Shown here in pieces: positions 55,506 to 64,000 of a stretch of 64,000 nucleotides of DNA. Below the pieces are notes generated by a model, which was not told the DNA's origin, ran no database searches, and saw only the letters and a list, made by a program, of their open reading frames with translations. The position numbers were made by a program, and so were the translations under genes. Positions within the stretch are counted from its first letter, which is position 1; each line of letters starts with the position of its first letter. Source of the stretch: Azospirillum sp. TSH64 (lineage in GTDB: Bacteria; Pseudomonadota; Alphaproteobacteria; Azospirillales; Azospirillaceae); NCBI RefSeq assembly GCF_003116035.1, contig NZ_LGQW01000015.1, forward strand, positions 3,765,946-3,829,945, in the 5' to 3' direction.

Positions 55506-57680
55506 ATGCTTCCTGCCCATCCTGCCCGCATCGTTTCCGGCCGGCACAACCGCCACCGCTCCGGTTCCCTGGCGACGCTGCTCCTGGTCGCCGCCTCCTT
55601 CGGCCCCGCGGCGGCCGGAGCGGCCGAATCCGAACCGCCGGTGACGCTGGACCCGGTCACCGTCACCGGCCGGGCGGCGGACGACGCCGCCGGGCTGGCG
55701 CTCGACCGGCCGAACACCGGCGGCAGCCGCCTCGGCCTGACCCCACTGGAAACTCCGGCCAGCGTCGAGGTGATCGACGGCCGGACCATTCGCGATCGCG
55801 GCCAGACCAACGTGACGGAGGCCGTCACCCAGAACGCCACCGGCTTCACCACGCTGGCGGCTCCCGGCAATGGCGGATCGTCGCTGGCGACGCGCGGCTT
55901 CGCCGGCCACGGCTCGGTGATGCAGCTGTATGACGGGACGCGGCTCTATGTCGGGTCGGGCACCGTCACCTTCCCGTTCGACGCATGGTCGGCCGAACGC
56001 ATCGAGGTGCTGCGCGGTCCGGCCTCCGTCCTCTATGGCGAGGGCGCCATCGGCGGCGTGGTCAATGTGGTTCCCAAGCGTCCGACCACCGATTCCCGCA
56101 ACGAGGCGACCGTCGCCATCGGCACCGACGGCACCCGGCGCGCCGCCTTCGGCAGCGGCGGTCCGGTGAGCGAAAAGCTGTCCTACCGGCTCGATGCCAG
56201 CGGCAACCGCTCCAACGGCTGGGTCGATCGCGGCGACACGAAGACTCTCGCTGTGTCCGGCGCGGTGAAGCTCCAGGCGACGCCGGATCTGGCCTTCACC
56301 CTGTCCAACGACTATGGCGACCAGCAGCCGCAGGAGTATTTCGGAACGCCGCTGATCGCGGGCAGCCTCGACCGCGCGCTGCGGCACCGCAACTTCAACG
56401 TGGCCGACAGCGACATCCGCTATCGCGACAACTGGACCCAGCTCAAGGCCGAATGGGCGGTGTCCGACGCGCTGACATTGCGCAACACCGCCTACCACCT
56501 GACCAGCCACCGCCACTGGAAGGACGTGGAGAGCTACGCCTGGACCGCGGCCACCCGGCGCATCCAGCGCAGCAGCTACATCGAGATCTACCACGACCAG
56601 CGGCAGGTCGGTGACCGCTTCGACGCGACCTGGCGCAACAGCGTCTTCGGCATGAAGAACGAGATGGTCGGCGGTTTCGACCTGAACCGGATCGAGTTCA
56701 AGCACACCAACAACTCGCCCTATGGCGGGTCCAGCACGGTCGATCCGTTCGACCCGGCGCCCGGCCTGTTCCTCAACACCGCCGGCACCTCTCCGCGCAG
56801 CCGGTCGCGCACCCGCCAATATTCCCTGTTCGCCGAGGACCGGCTGGCGGTGACGCCGCAGCTGTCGCTGGTCGGCGGCATCCGCTACGACGCTCCCACG
56901 GTGGAACGCTGGGATCTGGTGGCGGGAACCGCGTACACCAAGGACTTCCGCGCCACCAGCTGGCGGACCGGCGCGGTGTACGAGGTTGTTCCCGGTCTGG
57001 CCCTCTACGGCCAATACGCCACCGCCATCGACCCGGTCGGCAATCTGATCTCGCTGTCGCCGACTCAGAAGGACTTCGACCTGTCCACCGGCCGGCAGAT
57101 CGAGATCGGTATCAAGCACTCCGTCCTCGAAGGGCGTGGCGAGTGGACGCTGGCCGCCTACCGCATCGTCAAGGACAAGCTGCTGACCACCGATCCCAAC
57201 CAGCCGGCGGTGACGGTGCAGGTCGGGCGGCAATCCTCACGCGGGCTGGAGGCGTCCCTGTCGCTCGGCCTGTGGGATGGCGTGCGGGTGGACGTGAACG
57301 GCGCGCTGCTGCGGGCCAGATATGACGACTTCACCCAGACGGTGTTGGGCCGCGCCATGTCCTATGCCGGCAACGTGCCGACCGGCGTGCCGGAGCGCAC
57401 CGCCAATGTCTGGGCGAACTGGGCCTTCCTGCCGGGCTGGGAGGTGCGGGCCGGCGTGCAGTATGTCGGCAAGACCTACGCCGATGCCGCCAACACCAGC
57501 GTCCGGCCCTCCTACACGGTGGTCAACGCCGGGCTGGATTACCGGCCGACCGACAACACAAGGCTCAGCCTGCGCGCCTTCAACCTGTTCGACGAGGTCT
57601 ATGCCGTGGCCGGAGGAAACACCAGCTGGGTGCTCGGCCGTCCGCGCTCGGCGGAATTGGCCCTCTCGATGACCTTCTGA
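55506..57680 (+). CDS. TonB-dependent outer-membrane receptor (siderophore/corrinoid type)
   Basis: The 724-residue receptor has a signal peptide (about residues 1-40, AAAGAAE), a TonB-box-like start (TLDPVTVTGRAAD), a plug with TPASVEVIDGRTIRDRG and SVLYGEGAIGGVVNVVPKRP, and a 22-strand barrel ending RSAELALSMTF. The ATG at 55506 has GGGGGA upstream; a TTG 6 bases before is possible. Family sequence looks like FhuA/ferric-siderophore receptors. Its position at the end of the B12-riboswitch cluster raises the option of a corrinoid or cobalt-complex cargo. Confidence 0.9.
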   Translation: MLPAHPARIVSGRHNRHRSGSLATLLLVAASFGPAAAGAAESEPPVTLDPVTVTGRAADDAAGLALDRPNTGGSRLGLTPLETPASVEVIDGRTIRDRGQTNVTEAVTQNATGFTTLAAPGNGGSSLATRGFAGHGSVMQLYDGTRLYVGSGTVTFPFDAWSAERIEVLRGPASVLYGEGAIGGVVNVVPKRPTTDSRNEATVAIGTDGTRRAAFGSGGPVSEKLSYRLDASGNRSNGWVDRGDTKTLAVSGAVKLQATPDLAFTLSNDYGDQQPQEYFGTPLIAGSLDRALRHRNFNVADSDIRYRDNWTQLKAEWAVSDALTLRNTAYHLTSHRHWKDVESYAWTAATRRIQRSSYIEIYHDQRQVGDRFDATWRNSVFGMKNEMVGGFDLNRIEFKHTNNSPYGGSSTVDPFDPAPGLFLNTAGTSPRSRSRTRQYSLFAEDRLAVTPQLSLVGGIRYDAPTVERWDLVAGTAYTKDFRATSWRTGAVYEVVPGLALYGQYATAIDPVGNLISLSPTQKDFDLSTGRQIEIGIKHSVLEGRGEWTLAAYRIVKDKLLTTDPNQPAVTVQVGRQSSRGLEASLSLGLWDGVRVDVNGALLRARYDDFTQTVLGRAMSYAGNVPTGVPERTANVWANWAFLPGWEVRAGVQYVGKTYADAANTSVRPSYTVVNAGLDYRPTDNTRLSLRAFNLFDEVYAVAGGNTSWVLGRPRSAELALSMTF

Positions 57681-57978
57681 CCTCTCGGCATTCGGCCCGG
57701 GCCTCCCCTGCCCGTCACGCCCTGCGGTGCAGACCGCGGGGCACGCCGGGGCCCGCACACGTGCATGCCGGCCGGCCGACCGGCCGGCGAATACCGGGGC
57801 GATCAGCCCAAGCGCGTCTAAGGTCTCGAGCGTTTAATCTGACGCATATGTTGTGTGCCGGAGATTGTTCCTGCACTCCTCGGATGTGTGGAGGTCGCAG
57901 ATGGAGCCGACGGCTTTCCGCAATTCGTCGATGCTGCGGGCATGCGGTGATGGATACGGCGCGGCACCGGGCCGCCGT
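57681..57978. other. Convergent intergenic region with two hairpins
   Basis: No gene is supported. Two inverted repeats stand out: a stem around GCGGT/ACCGC near 57724-57737 and the 9-bp GCCGGCCGG hairpin at 57767-57788. Both lie between the receptor's stop and the convergent sigma-factor gene. Confidence 0.5.
57767..57788. terminator. Strong 9-bp G+C hairpin between convergent genes
   Basis: GCCGGCCGG, loop CCGA, then CCGGCCGGC pair perfectly. It lies in a convergent gap, where terminators are expected, but no T run follows on either strand, so the call is weak. Confidence 0.35.
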
Positions 57979-58512
57979 TCAGGACAATGGGTCGATTCGC
58001 TTCATCGTCTTGCGGCAATGGATCAGCGCGTCGCGAATCATGAAGTTGACCAGCGTCGGCGACACACCGAGGGTGGCCGCGATGTCCTTCTGGCTATGGC
58101 CGTGGATCCGGTGCATCTCGAAGGCATAGCGGGTCCGCTCCGGCAGATCGGCCAGAGCGGATTCGAGCGTCTGCAGAAGTTGACGGTTCACGTTTACGCT
58201 TTCCGGCGACGCCGCCTCCGGCGTGCTTACCGCCTGCCCTTCCTCCTCCGCCACGAGCAAGCGTGACTCCATGCCCTTCCGGCGGTAATGATCGATTGCC
58301 AGGTTGCGGACGACCATCATCAGGTAACCCGCCTTGGCCCGGATGGAACTGGTCGATTCCGCACCCAGAAGCTTCAGAAAGGCGTCCTGGACAACATCCT
58401 CGGCATGGTGGCGACAGCCGGTGATCCGCTCGGCTACTCCGATCAACGAGCGCCGGTGCGTGGTGAAGACGTCGCACAGGGTCTGGCTTTCGACGGATCC
58501 GACCTGTCGCAT
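57979..58512 (-). CDS. FecI-like ECF sigma factor
   Basis: The 177-residue protein has region 2 (CRHHAEDVVQDAFLKLL, MMVVRNLAIDHYRRKGMESR) and region 4 (LPERTRYAFEMHRIHGHSQK, then GVSPTLVNFMIRDALIHCRK), as in FecI-type sigma factors that switch on siderophore-receptor genes. The ATG at 58512 has AAGGA 9 bases upstream; a longer in-frame start at 58599 has none. It is divergent from an STN-domain receptor. No fecR anti-sigma gene follows, which is unusual. Confidence 0.92.
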   Translation of the reverse strand: MRQVGSVESQTLCDVFTTHRRSLIGVAERITGCRHHAEDVVQDAFLKLLGAESTSSIRAKAGYLMMVVRNLAIDHYRRKGMESRLLVAEEEGQAVSTPEAASPESVNVNRQLLQTLESALADLPERTRYAFEMHRIHGHSQKDIAATLGVSPTLVNFMIRDALIHCRKTMKRIDPLS

Positions 58513-58588
58513 GGAAAGTTCCTTGTGCAGAGTGAAGCCACGGTTGGGGTTGCAATCCCTCTGGCTTGACAAGCTGCCGCAGGCTAAT

Positions 58589-58607
58589 GCAACTGACAAT
58601 CATTTGC
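58589..58607. promoter_or_regulatory. Candidate Fur box in the divergent sigma/receptor promoter
   Basis: The 19-base stretch contains GACAATCATT, which matches 9 of 10 bases of the right half of the classic Fur box GATAATGATAATCATTATC, and overall about 13 of 19. It is also flanked by TGCAA (58588-58592) and TTGCA (58604-58608). It lies 77 bases before the sigma-factor start and 61 before the receptor start, fitting iron control of both. Confidence 0.55.
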
Positions 58608-58667
58608 AAACAAGGAAACGGCAGAATTTCTCTGTGCTGTTTCCAGCGTGCGTTGTAGGGGCTTTGG

Positions 58668-61187
58668 ATGACCGATCGTCTCGCGGGGCTCCGCCCAACC
58701 ACCCGAATCCGGGGTGCCGGCCACCACCCTCCCACGCTCGGCTGGCTGGCGGCCTGCAGGGTCGCGGCCGGCTGGACGGCGCTCTGGACGGCCTCGCTGG
58801 GCTTGCCCACCCCTGCCCTTTCGACCTCCATCGACCCGGCTCCCGCTCCGTCCGACATTGGACAGCCGGCAGTTCAGGAGATGCTGCTGGAGATCCCTGC
58901 CCTGCCCCTTCGGGAGGCGCTGACCAGATTGGGCCGCCAGACCGGCTTGCAGATTCTCTACAGCCCCGACCTTCTCGCCGAACGCCGCTCGCGTGCGCTG
59001 TCGGGGCAGATGAATCCGGCCGACGCCCTTTCCATCCTGCTGAGCGGAACCGACCTCGCCTTCGAGATGCGGGACGGGATGGTGACGATCGGCCGGCTTC
59101 AGGAGAATCCCGGATTTCTTCCGGTCCTGACCGTGGAAGGCCGCCCGCCGTCCGCAGGACAGGCAGTGCGGCTCCCCAGCCACAGCGGCAGCGCCGGCAA
59201 AACCGCAATGCCCATCGAGGAATCGCCGCAGGCAATTTCCATCGTCACGCGGGAGGATCTGGACCGGCGCGACGTCCAGGACATCAATGCCGCCCTCTCC
59301 TACAGCGCCGGGGTTCGCCCCATCGACTACCCCGGTGGCCAGGGTGCCATCGACGTCTTCGTTCGCGGTTTCCGCCAGAGTTCGGAATCCGTCATGATCG
59401 ACGGGCTGCGCAGCGGCTACAACCCCTATGGGCTGGAGTATGAGCCTTTCGGCGTGGAACGGGTGGAGGTGCTGAAAGGCCCGGCTTCCACGCTCTATGG
59501 GGCCATGCCGCCCGGCGGAGCCATCGCCCTGACCAGCAAGCGCCCGACCGGCGGCACGCTCCATCGGCTCCAGCTCCAGGGCGGAAGCCATGACCGGAGG
59601 CAGGTCACGGCCGACCACAGCGACCGGATCGACGCCGAGGGGACGCTTCGCTATCGCCTGACCATGCTGTCACGACGAAGCGGCACACAGATCGAACGCA
59701 CCCCGGACGACCGCCTGTATGTCGCGCCCGCCCTGTCCTGGTCCGCTGGCGAAAAAACCGACATCACGCTGCTCGCAAGCTGGCTCGATTTCCGAAAGAT
59801 GGGGGCGGAGCAGAGCTTTCCAGCAGCGGGGACGGTGCTGGACAATCCATACGGCCGCCTGGGCTCGAACCTGTTCCTCGGCTATCCCGGGCTGAGTTCC
59901 TACCGTTCGCGCAGCCTGTCGGCCGGCTACGACATCCGGCATGCCCTGACCGGGGACTGGACGCTGAATCAGACCCTGCGCTACAGCCGCAGCCGCGTCG
60001 ACTATCTGTCGAGCTGGGCGTCGTCGGGCCTGCTGGAAGCGGACCGCTACTACCGCTTCGGGCTGCAGGACCGGCCCAAGACCAGTTCGACGTTGCTGAC
60101 GGATACCAGCCTGCAGGGCAACGCTGCCACCGGCCCGCTGCGCCACAGCCTGCTGGCGGGCATCGATCATGGCCGCTACCGGGCGCACGAGACGCGGCGG
60201 AACGGCACGGTGGCCGATGCGCTCGACGTGTTCGAGCCGGTCTATGGCGGCTCCTATGGCTGGGACGCGACGCTTGCCCGCGACCTGACCGACCGCATCC
60301 GCCAGACCGGCCTATATGCCCAGGACGAAATCGCTGCCGGCAATTGGCGGCTGACGCTCGGTGGCCGGCTGGACTGGAGCCGTACCGGGACTGTCGGCAG
60401 GCTGTCCGATGGTCCTCTGGTGGAGACGACGCAGTTCGACCGGGCCTTCACCAAACGCGTCGGGCTGGCCTACCGGTCCGAAAGCGGCCTGACGCCCTAT
60501 GCCGGCTACTCGACCTCCTTCCAGCCGAACAGCGACAGCGACGTGCAGGGCCGCCCCTTCTCGCCGAGCCGGGGAACACAGCTGGAAGCCGGGCTGCGCT
60601 ACCGGCCAGAAAGCTTCGACGGTCTCTTCACCCTGTCCCTGTTCCGTGCCGTTCAGCGCAACCTCACTGCCGCCGATCCGGACAATCCCGGCTACTCCAT
60701 CCAAACCGGAGAGGTGCGGTCGCGCGGCGTGGAGCTGGAGGCGAAGGCGGCTCTCGATGCCACGACCGACCTGACGGCGGCCTACAGCTACACCGACGCG
60801 CGGGTCACCCGCGACACGCCTTACCCTGGCGGAACCGACAGGACGGGGAAGCGGGTGGCCTCGGTGCCGCGTCATGCCGCCGCGGTCTGGCTGCGGCGGC
60901 ATATCGACGAGGGAGCGGCCGGCGGTCTGACCGCCGGCATCGGGATGCGCTATGTCGGCGCGACCTACAATGCCGCGAACAGCATGCGCGTCCCCTCCTA
61001 CATGCTGGCCGATGTCAGCCTCGGCTACGATCTGGGGCGGCTCCGCCCGGCACTCGACGGAGCCGGTCTCACCGTAACCGCGACCAACCTGTTCGACCGA
61101 CGCTATTTCTCGCCGGGATTCTACGAGAACTCCGTCTTCTACGGCAACCGCCGTGCGGTTCTGGCCACCCTGTCCTACAGCTGGTGA
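58668..61187 (+). CDS. FecA/FpvA-type TonB-dependent siderophore receptor with STN signalling domain
   Basis: The 839-residue protein has a long N-terminal export region (hydrophobic part near residues 25-50), then an STN/secretin-like domain (about 68-140: LPLREALTRLGRQTGLQILY, then ADALSILLSGTDLAFEMRDG). The plug (about 180-290: ESPQAISIVTREDLDRRDVQ, KGPASTLYGAMPPGGAIALT) and barrel end YGNRRAVLATLSYSW. The STN domain is what passes the ligand signal to a FecR-type anti-sigma factor. It pairs with the divergent FecI-like sigma factor, and a Fur-like site lies between them. The siderophore is unknown, but the esterase and NRPS next door suggest a locally made one. Confidence 0.94.
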   Translation: MTDRLAGLRPTTRIRGAGHHPPTLGWLAACRVAAGWTALWTASLGLPTPALSTSIDPAPAPSDIGQPAVQEMLLEIPALPLREALTRLGRQTGLQILYSPDLLAERRSRALSGQMNPADALSILLSGTDLAFEMRDGMVTIGRLQENPGFLPVLTVEGRPPSAGQAVRLPSHSGSAGKTAMPIEESPQAISIVTREDLDRRDVQDINAALSYSAGVRPIDYPGGQGAIDVFVRGFRQSSESVMIDGLRSGYNPYGLEYEPFGVERVEVLKGPASTLYGAMPPGGAIALTSKRPTGGTLHRLQLQGGSHDRRQVTADHSDRIDAEGTLRYRLTMLSRRSGTQIERTPDDRLYVAPALSWSAGEKTDITLLASWLDFRKMGAEQSFPAAGTVLDNPYGRLGSNLFLGYPGLSSYRSRSLSAGYDIRHALTGDWTLNQTLRYSRSRVDYLSSWASSGLLEADRYYRFGLQDRPKTSSTLLTDTSLQGNAATGPLRHSLLAGIDHGRYRAHETRRNGTVADALDVFEPVYGGSYGWDATLARDLTDRIRQTGLYAQDEIAAGNWRLTLGGRLDWSRTGTVGRLSDGPLVETTQFDRAFTKRVGLAYRSESGLTPYAGYSTSFQPNSDSDVQGRPFSPSRGTQLEAGLRYRPESFDGLFTLSLFRAVQRNLTAADPDNPGYSIQTGEVRSRGVELEAKAALDATTDLTAAYSYTDARVTRDTPYPGGTDRTGKRVASVPRHAAAVWLRRHIDEGAAGGLTAGIGMRYVGATYNAANSMRVPSYMLADVSLGYDLGRLRPALDGAGLTVTATNLFDRRYFSPGFYENSVFYGNRRAVLATLSYSW

Positions 61188-61193
61188 CGACCG

Positions 61194-62168
61194 TCAGCCA
61201 GTCTCGGCCAAATGCCGGCGCATCGCATCGGCGATCAGCTCCTGTGCTTCCTCCGCCTCGTCCACCAGGGCACCCATCCGCAGGAAATCGTGGGTCATCC
61301 CGGCATAGATCCGCACATCGATGGAAGCGCCGGCCGCCGCCAGCTTGTGCCCGTAGGCGATCCCTTCGTCGACCAGCGGATCGCATTCGGCCAGCACGAG
61401 CAGAGCCGGCGCCAGCGAGGCCGCGACAGCGGGTGAAAGCTCCGCCAACAGCGGCGAGAAGCGGCCGTCCCGCCGGTCGGCCTCCTCACCGGCATAATGA
61501 CGATAGAACCACTCCAACGTCGCCCGCTCCAGCAGATGCCCTTCCCCATACCGGCATAGGGAATCGGTTTCGGCCGTGGCATCGGTCACCGGATAGATCA
61601 GCACCTGCAGACGCGGGCGCGGCAGGCCTGGATCTGCGGCGGCCCGCAGGCTGATCGCCGCGGCGAGACTGCCGCCGACGCTGTCGCCTCCCACCGCCAG
61701 ACGGCCGCTGTCGAGCCCCAGTCCCGCACCAGCCCTGCCGAGCCAGTCCAGCGCGTCCAGCGCATCGTCGAAAGCCGTGGGAAAGCGATGCTCCGGAGCC
61801 AGCCGATAGCCCACCGACAGGACCGCAATCCCGCTCTTCGACGCAATCGCCCGGCACAGCCCGTCATGGGAGTCGAGGCTGCCGACGACATAGCCCCCGC
61901 CGTGGAAGAAGAGCAGAACCGGAGCCGGGCTCGCCGTCCGGTCGGCGGAATAGAGACGGGCCGGCAGCACGGCACCGTCGCGGGTCGGGATGGACAGCTC
62001 CTCCACCCGCTCCACCGGCTCGCCGCCGGGGTCCATCATGCGGGAGGTGTGCTCGAAGGCGAGCCGGGCCTCCGCCGGTGACAGGGCGTGCATCGGTTTC
62101 ATCCTGCCGTCCTCGCGTCCACCCGCTGCGAGCGCGAGAAAGGCGGCAATATCGGGGTTCACAGGCAT
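61194..62168 (-). CDS. Alpha/beta-hydrolase (HSL-type esterase)
   Basis: The 324-residue enzyme belongs to the hormone-sensitive-lipase group: oxyanion motif HGGG at residues 89-92 (FFHGGGYVVGSL), nucleophile Ser163 in VGGDSVGGSLAAA, acid in LAECDPLVDEG, and His in AGMTHDFLRMG. It has no signal peptide, so it is cytoplasmic. It is convergent with the receptor (6 bases between stops) and 31 bases downstream of the NRPS end on the same strand. Hydrolysis of an imported or newly made ester-type siderophore is a reasonable role; other small esters are possible. Confidence 0.9.
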   Translation of the reverse strand: MPVNPDIAAFLALAAGGREDGRMKPMHALSPAEARLAFEHTSRMMDPGGEPVERVEELSIPTRDGAVLPARLYSADRTASPAPVLLFFHGGGYVVGSLDSHDGLCRAIASKSGIAVLSVGYRLAPEHRFPTAFDDALDALDWLGRAGAGLGLDSGRLAVGGDSVGGSLAAAISLRAAADPGLPRPRLQVLIYPVTDATAETDSLCRYGEGHLLERATLEWFYRHYAGEEADRRDGRFSPLLAELSPAVAASLAPALLVLAECDPLVDEGIAYGHKLAAAGASIDVRIYAGMTHDFLRMGALVDEAEEAQELIADAMRRHLAETG

Positions 62169-62199
62169 CGGTCATTACTCCCGGTCCGGATGGGCGCGC

Positions 62200-64000
62200 T
62201 CATTCAGCGGCATCCGCTAGGTCGGCGGCAGGGTCGTCGGTAGGGGCGTCGGGCCGTTCCGCCGACCCGGCCAGATGTTCGACGATCTCCGCCAGGAAGC
62301 CTTCATCACGCGGCGCCTCGAAATGACCACAGCCTAGCGACCGCCAGGGCAGCGGGCGTCCGCCGAGCTGTGTCTCCAGGCGCAGCCGGTCGGTGTCGCG
62401 GCCGGCAACCCACCAGCCCTGCGCAGCGGCATCGACCGGCAGGCAGGCAGGCAGGGCCACGGACAGCCGCTTCAGATGACGGGCGGTCATGAAGGCCTGG
62501 GTCAACTCCTCCGCCCCCATCGCGGTCCCCAGCCCTTCGGCGTTGCCGGTTCTGGGAGCATCGAGCGCCTGGGAGATGACGCTTTTTATCGCGTTGGCGT
62601 CTTCGGTCTCGGCCGCGGGACGGCCGACAACCACAGCCGGCAACATCACCGCAAGGAAGCCGGCGAGATCGTCGCGCCAGTCGTCCAGCTCACCCTCGCC
62701 GCCCAACTTGGCGATGTCCGGCATTGGCACGAAGGGGTCGAGCAGGGCAAGGCGCCGTACACGCTGCCCCCGCCGCTCCAATTCGGCCGCCATCAGCGCG
62801 GCGATCGTTCCTCCCAGCGACCAGCCGAGCAGGTCGTAGGGTCCCTGCGGCTGCCGTGCCCGCAGCAGGTCGACATAGTCTCGCGCCATTTCCTCCAGCG
62901 AACGGTCCCGCCATGCCGGATCGACCAGCATGCGCGACTGTATCGCCAGCACGCTCCGCCGCCCATCGAGGCGACGGGCCAGCGGTTCATAATCGAAGAC
63001 CGTACCGAATCCGGCATGGATGCAGACCAGCGGCGGCTGTCCGGCAAGCGGCCGGTTCAGGGCCATGATCGGCGACGGCCCGCCCTTCGACGCCGTTGTT
63101 TCCGCAACGGTCCCGAGCAGTTCGGCGATGGTCGGCTTGCGGATGAGGTCACGGAGCTTGAAGGACACCCCAAGCGGCTTCAGCGCCCGTGCACGGGTTA
63201 CCAGTTGGATGGAGAGGATGGAGTCTCCGCCCAGCTCGAAGAAGTTGTCGGTGACGCCGACGCTGTCCAGCCGCAGCAACTCGCACCACAGCGCCGCCAG
63301 GGCATGCTCGGCCGCGCTGCGCGGCGGAACCTGGGCCGACGACACGGCCAGCTCCGGCTCGGGCAGGGCCTTGCGGTCCAGCTTGCCGTTCGGCGTCAGC
63401 GGCAACCGCTCCAGAACCACGAGGTGCGTTGGCACCATGTAGTCCGGCAGCGCCGCCTTCAGTCCGGCACGCAGCCGCTCGACAAGGCCGTCGCCGGTAA
63501 CCCCGTCGCCGGCGGGCACGACATAGCCGACCAGACGCTTGCCGCCTGCGCCGTCACGGGCGACCACCGCCGCCTCGCGCACGCCCTGCTGCGCCCGCAG
63601 CCGCGCCTCCACCTCGCCAAGCTCGATGCGGAAACCGCGGATCTTCACCTGATGGTCGATCCGCCCGACATACTCGATCACCCCGTCCCCGCGCTGGCGC
63701 ACGAGGTCGCCCGTGCGGTAGAGCCGCCCGCCGCCCGCCGAGAACGGATCGGCGACGAAGCGATCCGCAGTCAGGCCGGGGCGGTTCAGGTAGCCACGCG
63801 CCAACCCGGCACCGCCAAGATAAAGCTCCCCGACCACGCCGAGCGGCACCGGGTTCAGATCGCCGTCCAGAACATGGGTGGTGCGGTCGCCCACCCGCAG
63901 GCCGATCGGTGCATAGGCCGCGCCGCAGCGGTCCTGCCGGCCCGCCTTCCAGATCAGCGGCGTCACCACCGTCTCGGTCGGGCCGTAGCCGTTGATGATG
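62200..64000 (-). CDS. Non-ribosomal peptide synthetase, C-terminal module A(partial)-PCP-TE; runs off the right edge
   Basis: At least 599 residues are visible. They begin inside an adenylation domain at the YGPTE motif and include LYRTGDLVR, the lysine-region phrase DHQVKIRGFRIELGEVE, and NGKLDRKALPEP. A carrier domain follows with phosphopantetheine Ser in DNFFELGGDSILSIQLV. The terminal thioesterase shows GWSLGGTIAAL and its His in LGCGHFEAP. The substrate-binding residues before the visible part are not in the window. Being next to a siderophore receptor, FecI sigma factor and esterase, the product is probably a siderophore. This is the last module, as the TE shows. Confidence 0.93.
   Translation of the reverse strand, partial: IINGYGPTETVVTPLIWKAGRQDRCGAAYAPIGLRVGDRTTHVLDGDLNPVPLGVVGELYLGGAGLARGYLNRPGLTADRFVADPFSAGGGRLYRTGDLVRQRGDGVIEYVGRIDHQVKIRGFRIELGEVEARLRAQQGVREAAVVARDGAGGKRLVGYVVPAGDGVTGDGLVERLRAGLKAALPDYMVPTHLVVLERLPLTPNGKLDRKALPEPELAVSSAQVPPRSAAEHALAALWCELLRLDSVGVTDNFFELGGDSILSIQLVTRARALKPLGVSFKLRDLIRKPTIAELLGTVAETTASKGGPSPIMALNRPLAGQPPLVCIHAGFGTVFDYEPLARRLDGRRSVLAIQSRMLVDPAWRDRSLEEMARDYVDLLRARQPQGPYDLLGWSLGGTIAALMAAELERRGQRVRRLALLDPFVPMPDIAKLGGEGELDDWRDDLAGFLAVMLPAVVVGRPAAETEDANAIKSVISQALDAPRTGNAEGLGTAMGAEELTQAFMTARHLKRLSVALPACLPVDAAAQGWWVAGRDTDRLRLETQLGGRPLPWRSLGCGHFEAPRDEGFLAEIVEHLAGSAERPDAPTDDPAADLADAAE

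Noticed and set aside
57761..58129. 122-residue plus-strand frame downstream of the receptor gene
   Set aside because: Overlaps the sigma-factor gene on the other strand, no RBS, no family similarity.

Overview
This window is high-G+C DNA packed with genes and looks like one chromosomal or chromid segment of an alphaproteobacterium, most likely a Rhodospirillales member of the Azospirillum type. That placement is inference. It rests on the short alphaproteobacterial-style flagellin, the many taurine/sulfonate-type ABC systems, the cobalamin-riboswitch operon, and TonB-dependent uptake next to an NRPS. I saw no rRNA, tRNA, CRISPR array, insertion sequence or phage gene.

Layout. (1) 1-7.3 kb: end of a flagellar operon, with a possible flgN tail, flgK, flgL, flagellin, fliD and fliS, followed by a sigma factor and a 92-residue partner protein. 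(2) 7.3-13.2 kb: two TPR proteins with C-terminal glycosyltransferase-like domains (minus strand) flank a divergent pair, an XRE-cupin regulator and an ornithine-cyclodeaminase/ketimine-reductase family enzyme. (3) 13.4-18.6 kb: an operon with an NMT1-type substrate-binding protein, ATPase, permease, threonine-synthase-like PLP enzyme and LDH2/MDH2-type dehydrogenase, convergent with a D-2-hydroxyacid dehydrogenase. (4) 19.8-24.0 kb: CorA-type transporter, GNAT acetyltransferase and Orn/Lys/Arg decarboxylase. (5) 24.0-27.6 kb: tauABCD on the minus strand. (6) 28.0-38.2 kb: a long plus-strand run with a small membrane protein, phenylacetate-CoA-ligase-like enzyme, nitroreductase, ABC permease and ATPase, thiol dioxygenase, four-domain rhodanese, substrate-binding protein, TauD-type dioxygenase, HAD phosphatase and another binding protein, followed by a LysR regulator. 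(7) 39.3-47.3 kb: an ssu-like run with permease, ATPase, binding protein, SsuD-like monooxygenase, 2-hydroxyacid dehydrogenase, class II aldolase, binding protein and SfnB/DszC-like flavoprotein. (8) 47.3-51.1 kb: TonB, an OprC-like copper receptor and a DUF2946 protein. (9) 51.3-57.7 kb: a cobalamin riboswitch, a BtuDFC-like ABC system, a CbiX-ferredoxin fusion and a TonB-dependent receptor. (10) 58-64 kb: a FecI-like sigma factor, an STN-bearing siderophore receptor, an esterase and the end of an NRPS whose upstream part lies beyond the right edge.

The main theme of 13-47 kb is scavenging of organic sulfur: five periplasmic binding proteins, four permease/ATPase pairs, two Fe/2-oxoglutarate dioxygenases, a flavin-dependent desulfonating monooxygenase, a second flavoprotein of the sulfur-acquisition type, a mercaptopropionate-type thiol dioxygenase and a multi-rhodanese protein. 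The distal third handles metals: copper, cobalamin/cobalt and iron siderophores. The most interesting candidate system is the 28.3-34.5 kb block, which could form a route for thiol-carboxylates (CoA ligase, thiol dioxygenase, rhodanese, dedicated transporter). Short repeats in the A+T-rich promoter regions suggest shared control of the sulfur operons.
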